NCBI GenBank assembly: GCA_027452165.1
Contig: DAIDGX010000013.1
Span: forward strand, 1 to 64,000
Length of the DNA stretch: 64,000 nucleotides
Direction of reading: 5' to 3'
Origin: Vulcanimicrobiota bacterium
GTDB taxonomy: Bacteria; Vulcanimicrobiota; Vulcanimicrobiia; Vulcanimicrobiales; Vulcanimicrobiaceae
The position numbers and the translations under genes were made by a program. This document shows positions 58,019-64,000 of the stretch, piece by piece (the first letter of the stretch is position 1; the number at the start of each line of letters is the position of its first letter). The notes under the pieces are model-generated. The model had not been told where the DNA came from. It saw only the letters and a list, made by a program, of their open reading frames with translations, and ran no database searches.

Positions 58019-59418
58019 TAGAGCGCTTTGACCGCGGCGGTGAGTCCGTCGACCGAGGCTTTTGCGTCTCCGAAGAGCATCGCGCAGTTCGGCATCTCAT
58101 AGAGCGGATTGTCGATGCCGGCGAAGCCCGAGCGCATCGAACGTTTGAGCACGATCACGTTCGCGGCTTTGTCGACATCGAGAATCGGCATGCCATAGAT
58201 CGGCGAGCTCTTCACGTTGCGCGCGGCCGGATTGGTGACGTCGTTTGCACCGATTACCAGTGCGACGTCGGTCGTGGGAAACTCAGGATTGGCGTCTTCC
58301 ATATCGAGCAGTTGCTCGTACGGCACGTTCGCTTCTGCGAGCAGTACGTTCATGTGGCCCGGCATGCGTCCGGCGACCGGATGGATCGCGTAGAGCACCT
58401 TCACGCCGCGCCCTTCGAGTTGGTCCGCAAGTGCCTTGACGCTATGCTGCGCCTGTGCGACCGCCATGCCGTAGCCAGGCACGAACATTACTTTGCTCGC
58501 GTATGCGAGCATGACCGCGACGTCGTCGGCGCTCACGCTGCGTACGTTCTGCGGGCCGCCGCTTCCGGCTGCGGCCGGCTCGCTTCCGCCGCCCGAGCCG
58601 AACGCGCCGAAGAGTACGTTCGTGATGGAGCGGTTCATCGCGCGACCCATATCGACGGTGAGAATCGTACCGCTTGCGCCTACGAGCGCGCCGCAAATGA
58701 TGAGCAGTACCGAGTCGAGTTCGAAGCCCGTGATCGCGACGGCGAGCCCGGTGAACGAGTTGAGCAGCGAGATGACGACCGGCATGTCGGCGCCGCCGAT
58801 TGGCAGCACGAAGAGAACGCCGAGGACGAGGGCAGCCGCGAGCAATCCGTAAAATGCGGCGGGCGGCAGCGTTCCGGCGCTCGCGATGAACCATCCGCCT
58901 AGTCCCACGATCGCAAGCGCGATGAAGGCGTTGACGACCTGTTGTCCGGGATAGGTGATCGGACGTCCAGTCATCACCTCTTGCAGTTTCAGGAACGCGA
59001 TGATCGAGCCCGCGACGCTGATCGATCCGATGATCATCGAGAGCACGAGCGAGATCGCAACGACGGGATCGAGTGCGCTATGTCCGCTCGCGAGGAAGAC
59101 CGCGTACTCCACGACGCCGATCAGCGCCGCTGCGCCGCCGCCCGCGCCGTTGTAGAGCGCCACCATCTGCGGCATCGCGGTCATCTTCACGCGCACGGCG
59201 GCGACGATACCGATCGTCGCGCCGATCACGGTGCCGAGCGCGATCGCCCACCAGCCGATGCCGAGCGTTTGCACGAGCACCATCACGAGCGCGATGAACA
59301 TGCCGATCGCGGCGAGGCGATTGCCCAAGCGTGCCGTCGGCGGTGCATTGAGAAAGTGCAGACCTAAAATAAAGAGCGCGATCGCGACGAGATCGAGCAG
59401 TGAGGCAGCAACGTTCAC
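58018..59418 (-). CDS. pntB: NAD(P) transhydrogenase subunit beta
   Basis: PntB forms the NADP(H)-binding dIII and most of the proton channel of the inner-membrane transhydrogenase. The ~466-residue protein has about nine transmembrane segments, followed by a cytoplasmic NADP domain with VMFVPGYGMAVAQAQHSVKALADQL, GRMPGHMNVLLAEANVPYEQLLDMEDAN and DVALVIGANDVTNPAAR, all typical. GTG 59418 overlaps the pntA2 stop and has GGAGG 7 bases upstream; the longer open frame to 59742 is antisense-like Arg-rich sequence. It produces NADPH at the expense of the proton gradient. Confidence 0.93.
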   Translation of the reverse strand: MNVAASLLDLVAIALFILGLHFLNAPPTARLGNRLAAIGMFIALVMVLVQTLGIGWWAIALGTVIGATIGIVAAVRVKMTAMPQMVALYNGAGGGAAALIGVVEYAVFLASGHSALDPVVAISLVLSMIIGSISVAGSIIAFLKLQEVMTGRPITYPGQQVVNAFIALAIVGLGGWFIASAGTLPPAAFYGLLAAALVLGVLFVLPIGGADMPVVISLLNSFTGLAVAITGFELDSVLLIICGALVGASGTILTVDMGRAMNRSITNVLFGAFGSGGGSEPAAAGSGGPQNVRSVSADDVAVMLAYASKVMFVPGYGMAVAQAQHSVKALADQLEGRGVKVLYAIHPVAGRMPGHMNVLLAEANVPYEQLLDMEDANPEFPTTDVALVIGANDVTNPAARNVKSSPIYGMPILDVDKAANVIVLKRSMRSGFAGIDNPLYEMPNCAMLFGDAKASVDGLTAAVKAL

Positions 59419-59729
59419 TTGCCGCCCTCCTTCCGGCGGAACATCTGTAGCATCCGTTCGGTGACGGCGAAGCCGCCGAAGACGTTGATCGCGCCGAGCG
59501 TCACCGCGACGATCGCGAGTGCCGTGACGACCGGACTCGATCCGCCGCCATTGAAGAAGGCGACGGTCACGACGATGGCGCCCGCAAGGACGATGCCGTG
59601 AATCGCGTTCGTCGCCGACATCAGCGGCGTGTGTAGCGTCGTCGGCACCTTCGAGATGACTTCGAAGCCGACGAAGACCGCAAGCACGAGGACCGTCAGC
59701 AATTCGATCAGGTGGTGTACATCGGTCAC
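59415..59729 (-). CDS. NAD(P) transhydrogenase subunit alpha part 2 (PntA C-terminal type)
   Basis: The 104-residue protein has three hydrophobic helices (LIELLTVLVLAVFVGFEVI, LMSATNAIHGIVLAGAIVV, ALAIVAVTLGAINVFGGF) and the conserved loop SKVPTTLHTPLMSATNAI. It corresponds to the membrane portion of PntA, encoded separately as in three-subunit transhydrogenases. The GTG start overlaps the stop of the preceding gene (GTGA), with GGAGG upstream. Confidence 0.9.
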   Translation of the reverse strand: MTDVHHLIELLTVLVLAVFVGFEVISKVPTTLHTPLMSATNAIHGIVLAGAIVVTVAFFNGGGSSPVVTALAIVAVTLGAINVFGGFAVTERMLQMFRRKEGGK

Positions 59730-60844
59730 TTGGCACCTCCAAGCAGCACGGCCCCGTCGCGTACGACGCAGGCGCCCTTCACGATCTCGTCATCGGGATC
59801 GAGCACGAGCGCGCCGTCCTTTAAAAAAGGCGAGAGCAGGGCGTGTACGTTGCGCGAGTAGAGTTGGCTTGCGTTGAACGGCATCGTGGCGGGCAGATTG
59901 GTCGTCCCGATGATCTGAACGCCGTTTGCGCTCGTGAGCGTCTCGTCGGCGCGGGTAAGCGCGCAGTTCCCGCCTGCTTCGGCCGCGAGATCGACGATCA
60001 CCGACCCCGGCTTCATTGCGGCGACCGCCGCTTCGGTGATCAGAATCGGCGCACGCCGTCCTGGCACGAGCGCGGTGGTGATGACGACGTCGTTCTTGCC
60101 GATCTGCTCTACCATCCAGGCACGTTGCTTCTCTTGTTCATCCGCGGTGAGCTCGCGCGCATAGCCGCCCGATCCCTCGGCGTTGCCGCCAAGATCGAAC
60201 TCGAGGAACGTCGCGCCGAGCGATTGCACCTGTTCCCTTACCGCGGCGCGCACATCGTAGCCGCTAACGACGGCGCCCAAACGGCGCGCGGTCGCAATCG
60301 CCTGCAGTCCCGCGACGCCGGCGCCGAGAACCAGCGCTTTTGCCGGGGGAATCGTGCCTGCGGCGGTTGTGAGCATGGGGAAGAACTTTGGCAAGGCCGA
60401 GGCCGCGAGCAGCACCGCTTTATAGCCCGCGATGTTACTTTGCGACGATAGTGCGTCCATCGATTGCGCGCGGGTGATGCGCGGAATCATCTCCATGGCA
60501 AGTGCGGTGATGCCGTGCTGCGCGAGCGATTGCAGGTACGCGGCGTCGCCAAGCGGGTTGAGAAAGCCCACCAAGACGCCGCCGCGGCGCATCGCGCCCA
60601 GGACGTCGTCGGAAGGTTTGCCGACGCACGCCACGAGATCGGCATCGCCCGCGAGCGCGCGAGCGTCATCGGCGAACGTTGCGCCGGCCTTCTCATAGTC
60701 GGTGTCGGGAAAGGAAGCGGCGCTTCCCGCGCCGCGTTGCACGCGGACGTTAACGCCCGCTTTGACGAACTTCTGAACCGTCTCGGGAACAAGCGCCACG
60801 CGATGCTCGTTCCGAGCGGTCTCACGGGGTACGGCGACGATCAT
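59726..60844 (-). CDS. NAD(P) transhydrogenase subunit alpha part 1
   Basis: The 372-residue NAD(H)-binding subunit resembles alanine dehydrogenase. It shows MIVAVPRETARNEHRVALVPETVQKF, SSQSNIAGYKAVLLAA, the Rossmann motif KALVLGAGVAGLQAIATARRLGAVVSGYDVR, RRAPILITEAAVAAMKPGSVIVDLAAEAGGN and VQIIGTTNLPATMPFNASQLYSRN. The last two favour PntA over alanine dehydrogenase, as do the coupled pntA2 and pntB genes. It is the first gene of the five-gene operon. Confidence 0.93.
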   Translation of the reverse strand: MIVAVPRETARNEHRVALVPETVQKFVKAGVNVRVQRGAGSAASFPDTDYEKAGATFADDARALAGDADLVACVGKPSDDVLGAMRRGGVLVGFLNPLGDAAYLQSLAQHGITALAMEMIPRITRAQSMDALSSQSNIAGYKAVLLAASALPKFFPMLTTAAGTIPPAKALVLGAGVAGLQAIATARRLGAVVSGYDVRAAVREQVQSLGATFLEFDLGGNAEGSGGYARELTADEQEKQRAWMVEQIGKNDVVITTALVPGRRAPILITEAAVAAMKPGSVIVDLAAEAGGNCALTRADETLTSANGVQIIGTTNLPATMPFNASQLYSRNVHALLSPFLKDGALVLDPDDEIVKGACVVRDGAVLLGGAK

Positions 60845-60883
60845 GCCGATGGCGTTAGCTCGTCGGGTGCGGCAACCCTCCGA

Positions 60884-61276
60884 CTAACGTCGCAAAAGTA
60901 AATCAAGCAGCGCGAAGAGCACGATGAAGGCGATCGCACCGCCGGCGTGTGCGAGTTGCTCGCTGCGAAAGCGGCGCGCATGGGCGAAAGCGATGATGAA
61001 ATCCGCGCCGGAGAGGATGAATCCGAGGATCGCGAGCGTGGCGAGGCTGAGGATGTCGTGTAGGTAGGTGGCGCCCGCGATGATCACCCCGATGAGGATG
61101 TCACGAACCCCGGCCGCGCGCACGAACGCAAAAGCGGCAAGGTCGTTCGTGGCGACCCCATAGCTGAGCGCGAGGCGTTCGGGAGCCACGAGCGCTAGCG
61201 TACCGATGCCGATCAAACCGAACGCGGCGAGCGCGCAGAACGTGAACGTAGCATCGGCGATGTGCTGCATCAGCAT
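60884..61276 (-). CDS. DUF4267-like small membrane protein
   Basis: The 130-residue protein has four hydrophobic helices with the motif LALSYGVATNDLAAFAFVRAAGVRDILIGVI, which matches the DUF4267 pattern from memory (FVRA-x-G-x-RD). No function is known for this family. It lies 39 bases before the pntA1 gene on the same strand and may share its transcript, but spacing is not decisive. Confidence 0.65.
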   Translation of the reverse strand: MLMQHIADATFTFCALAAFGLIGIGTLALVAPERLALSYGVATNDLAAFAFVRAAGVRDILIGVIIAGATYLHDILSLATLAILGFILSGADFIIAFAHARRFRSEQLAHAGGAIAFIVLFALLDLLLRR

Positions 61277-61289
61277 CTCGCGTGCACCT

Positions 61290-62138
61290 TCATGCGATCG
61301 ACACCGTGTTGCGGAGGATGCCGATCCCCTCGATCTCCACCTCCATCACGTCGCCGGAACGCAGAAACTCCGGAGGCGTGCGCGCGAATCCCACGCCTTC
61401 GGGCGTACCGGTCGCGATCACGTCGCCGGGTTCAAGCGTCATGCCGCGCGAGAGCTCCGCGATCAGACGTGGGATGCGAAAGATCATGTTGGCGGTGGTG
61501 CTGCGCTGTTTCTCGACGCCATTGAGCCGGAAGGCGATCGCGAGGGATTGCGGATCGGGAATTTCGTCAGCCGAGACGATCCACGGGCCGAGCGGAGCCG
61601 TATCGTCGAGGCTCTTCCCTTTGAACCACTGACCGTGCGCACGTTGCACGTCGCGTGCGGTAATGTCGTTAAAAGCGCTGTAACCGAAGATCACGTGCAT
61701 CGCATCCTCCTCGCGCACGTTCTTGCAACGCACACCAATGATCACCGCGAGTTCGGCTTCGAAATCGTATTCGGGTGAAACGTCGGCTTGGAGGTGCAGT
61801 ACGGCATCGGGTGCGGCGATCGCGCTTGGCGCCTTTGTGAAGAACGTTGGTACGTCGGGCAGCTTCAACTCGCGCCCGAGCGCACGCGCGCCCTCCTTTG
61901 CGTGCTCGAGGTAGTTACGACCCACGCAGAAGACGTTGCGGGAGGGGCGTAACGGCGCCTCGAGCGTGACGCCGGTTAGCGGCACGAGTTCTCCCGCGGC
62001 ATGCCAGGCGATGCGTTCGTGCGGAGCGAGCCGCAGATAGTCGAGCATGGCCGGTGTGGTGATCGGCCGGATTGCATCGCCCTCGATCACGCCCGGTTGC
62101 GTGCGGCCGTCGGCTCTGCGGAACGTTACGAAGCGCAT
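61290..62138 (-). CDS. Fumarylacetoacetate hydrolase (FAH) family protein
   Basis: The 282-residue protein has the FAH domain: RNVFCVGRNYLEHAKE, PTFFTKAPSAIAAPDAVLHL, PEYDFEAELAVIIG with the metal-binding Glu residues, AFNDITARDVQRAHGQWFKGKSLDDTAPLGPWIV and PGDVIATGTPEGVGFAR. These are typical of acylpyruvate hydrolases and oxaloacetate decarboxylases (FAHD1-like) as well as aromatic-degradation enzymes; the exact substrate is undecided. It lies 13 bases before the DUF4267-like gene. Confidence 0.88.
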   Translation of the reverse strand: MRFVTFRRADGRTQPGVIEGDAIRPITTPAMLDYLRLAPHERIAWHAAGELVPLTGVTLEAPLRPSRNVFCVGRNYLEHAKEGARALGRELKLPDVPTFFTKAPSAIAAPDAVLHLQADVSPEYDFEAELAVIIGVRCKNVREEDAMHVIFGYSAFNDITARDVQRAHGQWFKGKSLDDTAPLGPWIVSADEIPDPQSLAIAFRLNGVEKQRSTTANMIFRIPRLIAELSRGMTLEPGDVIATGTPEGVGFARTPPEFLRSGDVMEVEIEGIGILRNTVSIA

Positions 62139-62150
62139 GAGGTTAGTGTA

Positions 62151-62372
62151 TCACTCGCGCCGCCGCGTGAGATGCCAGAGATCGCAGTAGCGGCACCGAT
62201 AAACCGAGAGCGTCTGCTCCATGCCGTTCATGAGCATGGTTGCGCGCGCGTGCGCTTCGCTCTCGTAGCGGTCTTTCGATTCGCAACTGCGCGCGCGGTC
62301 GGCCGCCTCGTCGAGTACGAACTCACGCGGCAGCGGCGGCAGCGGCTTACGGGTGCGGTGACGGCGAGCCAA
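62151..62372 (-). CDS. Small putative zinc-ribbon protein
   Basis: The C-terminal ~45 residues are distinctive: SCESKDRYESEAHARATMLMNG, then VYRCRYCDLWHLTRRRE, with CxxC followed by WH, a form seen in many small phage, plasmid and chromosomal proteins of unknown function. Cys residues early (SCESK) may complete a zinc site. The start is uncertain; TTG 62372 or the in-frame GTG 62435 (inside the upstream gene) are candidates. Overlap with the upstream secreted-protein gene suggests coupling. Confidence 0.5.
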   Translation of the reverse strand: MARRHRTRKPLPPLPREFVLDEAADRARSCESKDRYESEAHARATMLMNGMEQTLSVYRCRYCDLWHLTRRRE

Positions 62373-62856
62373 CGATAGCGTTGAGCGGCGGCAGGTTCTT
62401 GCCGCTGCGTGCGTTCTTGAACGCACGTGCTTCACGATTAGCGGTGTTCATCATGTCGTCCGCGGCGCCGAGCTGGTTGCCCCAGTTGCCCCCCGCTCGC
62501 AGCAGGGCGATCGAACGATGCACCGTGTGCGTCTTCGGATCGTAGTCGTAGCTCACCCGATAGAGGCCCACCTCGGCGGTGCCGTCCGGATGACGAATCC
62601 ACATTTGAAGCACGTTGCCGTAGGTCTGCGCGTTGAACGTATAGTTCTTGCACGATTTGCCCGATTTCACGCGGACGACTTGACCCTTGCTGTTCACCTC
62701 GACGACGAACTCGGTATGGAGGCGTTCGTGCGGCAGCATGGGTTGGGGCTTGATACCATGAGCGCTCGTTGGATGCGTCGCGGCGAGTGCAGGCACGGCG
62801 GCGCCGGTGAGAAGGGTCGCAAGCGCGAGGGCCTGCGCGGCAAGTCGTTTCGTCAT
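62347..62856 (-). CDS. Secreted protein of unknown function
   Basis: The 169-residue protein has a signal peptide (MTKRLAAQALALATLLTGAAVPALAA). The mature region contains HTEFVVEVNSKGQVVRVKSGKSC and a repeated strand pattern with QMWIRHPDGTAEVGLYRVSYDYDPKTHTVHRSIALL, resembling a TonB-C or energy-transducer-like beta segment, but without enough conservation to call it. ATG 62856 lies behind AAGGA only 2 bases away; longer open sequence to 63087 is probably not coding. No partner is evident. Confidence 0.6.
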   Translation of the reverse strand: MTKRLAAQALALATLLTGAAVPALAATHPTSAHGIKPQPMLPHERLHTEFVVEVNSKGQVVRVKSGKSCKNYTFNAQTYGNVLQMWIRHPDGTAEVGLYRVSYDYDPKTHTVHRSIALLRAGGNWGNQLGAADDMMNTANREARAFKNARSGKNLPPLNAIVGSPSPHP

Positions 62857-62983
62857 CGTCCTTCGGTTTCTGGGGAGTCTTTCGTGTCGGGAGAACGGCA
62901 TCCGGACCGCGGGAAGTTCCCGTTGCGGGCGCCTGCTTCCCTGTGAGGGCCCCTGCCGGAAGGCTGCGGCGGCGGCGCGAAGC
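62857..62983. other. Divergent region before the alpha-2-macroglobulin-like gene
   Basis: This 127-bp stretch between divergent secreted-protein genes has no clear promoter boxes or hairpin. The left side has a short less GC-rich area (62870-62895). Confidence 0.3.
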
Positions 62984-64000
62984 GTGCGCCTCGTGCTCCA
63001 ACTCCGCTCCGTCCTCGCAGCGTTCCTCATGCTGATCGTCGCCGCAGCTCCGGCCTCGGCCGCGCGCCCCATCGTCGATCTGCACAAGCTCGACGCCTAC
63101 TTTGCCCTCTTCGCGAGCGATTCAAACGTGCCGTGGGAGAAGACGGCGGTACGGCTGGACACCTACACGAGCGCACCCGTCGATTTTTCCGTATATCAGG
63201 TCGATCCGGCCGACGTGTTGACTGCGGGGAACAATTCACGGCCGCGCGCGATCGTGACGCGTGGGCGCAAGCCCGTGGCGCGCTTCACGTACAGGCCGCC
63301 CGGCGGGTATCAATTTCAATCGAATCGCGTTGAGATTCCGCTCGGATCGCGTCAGGGATTCTTCGTGGTCGAGGCGCGACGGGGCAATGTCGGGGAGCAG
63401 GTGTGGATCAATCGCACGCGCGTCGGCATCGTCGCCAAACAGTCACCGGGGGAACTCGTGTTGTACGCGACCGACCTCGGAACCGGGCGGGCGCTTGCGC
63501 ACATGCGCGTGCAATTCGTGGTAAACCGCCGTTTCGACACGCGCTATACCGATGCGCATGGGACGATTCGCTGGACCGGCGGGCCGTGGCCCGTGTATGC
63601 GCTTGCGCAGTGGGGCGATAGCTATGCGTTTACGAGCCTCTTTCCGCAAGCGCCGTTGCCAAAAACAATCGTCGGCATTCGCGCAAGCACCGCGGTAACC
63701 CACGCGGGCGACGTTCTCGACGTCGTCGGTTTCGCGCGCACGCGCGAGGGATCGGAACTGCGAAGCGCGCGCGGCACCGTCGTCGTCACGATGCGCTTAG
63801 GTGCCGATGTCGTTGCTGAACGGCACGTGCCGCTCGATCGAGCCGGAGCGTTCACCGCGGAGCTAACGATCCCACCCGACGCGCGTGCCGGGAACTATGC
63901 GGTGCTTGCCGAGGCCGATGGCGGCGTGGGCGGGGCGAGCGTCCACGTCGATGCCGACGCTAACGGACTTTCGCTCGGTGTCCGTAGCGGGTGTAGCGGA
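62984..64000 (+). CDS. Alpha-2-macroglobulin-like secreted protein, 3' end beyond window
   Basis: The frame is open from GTG 62984 to the window end without a stop (339 codons). A signal peptide (VRLVLQLRSVLAAFLMLIVAAAPASA) leads to beta-rich domains: VDFSVYQVDPADVL, RFTYRPPGGYQFQSNRVEIPLGSRQGFFVVEARRG, VWINRTRVGIVAKQSPGELVLYATDLGTGRALAHMRVQF, then FDTRYTDAHGTIRW. The order of MG1-like and MG2-like sandwiches, with bait-like later repeats expected outside the window, fits bacterial A2M/YfaS proteins, which trap proteases or protect the periplasm. The thioester motif and the A2M core are not visible here, so the call is provisional. Confidence 0.65.
   Translation, partial: MRLVLQLRSVLAAFLMLIVAAAPASAARPIVDLHKLDAYFALFASDSNVPWEKTAVRLDTYTSAPVDFSVYQVDPADVLTAGNNSRPRAIVTRGRKPVARFTYRPPGGYQFQSNRVEIPLGSRQGFFVVEARRGNVGEQVWINRTRVGIVAKQSPGELVLYATDLGTGRALAHMRVQFVVNRRFDTRYTDAHGTIRWTGGPWPVYALAQWGDSYAFTSLFPQAPLPKTIVGIRASTAVTHAGDVLDVVGFARTREGSELRSARGTVVVTMRLGADVVAERHVPLDRAGAFTAELTIPPDARAGNYAVLAEADGGVGGASVHVDADANGLSLGVRSGCSG

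Noticed and set aside
59419-59742. N-terminal extension on PntB
   Set aside because: It covers the pntA2 gene in another frame and is Arg/Asp-rich. GTG 59418 has GGAGG and a GTGA overlap.
1-64000. tRNA, rRNA or CRISPR loci
   Set aside because: I looked for the T-loop TTCGA/TTCAA pattern with acceptor stems and for regularly spaced repeats and found none that hold up. A tRNA scan would be needed for certainty.
1-64000. Many long open frames antisense or out of frame to the listed genes
   Set aside because: High GC content leaves stops rare in shadow frames. These translations are Arg/Ala/Ser-rich with no family motifs, and each lies over a gene with clear motifs.

Overview
The window is GC-rich, densely coded bacterial chromosome with about 50 genes. 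I see no rRNA, tRNA, CRISPR array, insertion sequence or prophage. Several features point to a diderm: a MacAB-type efflux set, a BepA-like M48 protease, lipoproteins with lipoboxes, Min control by MinC/MinD/MinE, an RNase E/G and a split-subunit proton-translocating transhydrogenase. The mix of actinobacterial-style traits (E2-E1 fused 2-oxoglutarate dehydrogenase) with Gram-negative-style ones fits an under-cultured phylum such as Candidatus Eremiobacterota (WPS-2). That placement is inference only.

Layout. 1-5.2 kb: SpoIIM-like and RDD membrane proteins (divergent), then a MacA/MacB-type ABC efflux operon. 5.2-8.3 kb (minus): an M48 metalloprotease followed by a DUF697-like membrane protein. 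8.4-12.4 kb: a cell-shape operon minC-minD-minD-minE-rodA with two adjacent MinD paralogues. 12.4-15.8 kb (minus): methyltransferase, P3A-type H+-ATPase, OsmC. 15.8-17.6 kb: an LRR-like orphan and a tandem PilZ protein. 17.9-20.7 kb: RNase E/G with a long basic, repetitive tail. 20.7-28.2 kb (minus): a seven-gene operon ftsE-ftsX-histidine kinase-REC/GGDEF-like-M23 peptidase-two S41 proteases, which looks like a complete septal peptidoglycan hydrolase control module. 28.3-32.1 kb: acyl-CoA dehydrogenase, secreted peroxiredoxin, RmuC, LysR regulator. 32.2-35.6 kb: a putative inorganic sulfur cluster (solute-binding protein, secreted orphan with one conserved-looking Cys, TsdA-like dihaem cytochrome lipoprotein, YeiH-type transporter), divergent from the LysR gene. 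35.7-40 kb: a 1434-residue fused 2-oxoglutarate dehydrogenase carrying two lipoyl domains, an E2 core and E1.

40-49 kb: small genes, prolyl oligopeptidase, SCP2, LOG, SUI1, cytochrome P450, a secreted repeat protein and RecQ. 49.1-52.1 kb (minus): lrp-kdd-kamA, part of the lysine aminomutase pathway. 52.2-54.3 kb: peptide-binding lipoprotein and a DUF6790-like membrane protein. 54.3-60.8 kb (minus): pntA1-pntA2-pntB-ridA and a GH92 mannosidase fused to a YVTN propeller. 60.9-64 kb: DUF4267-like, FAH-family, small zinc-ribbon and secreted proteins, then the start of an alpha-2-macroglobulin-like protein cut by the window edge.

Genes are often coupled by ATGA, GTGA or TAATG overlaps, and GTG and TTG starts are frequent. 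Four perfect hairpins mark likely transcript ends. Domain assignments rest on motifs read by eye; no database search was possible.
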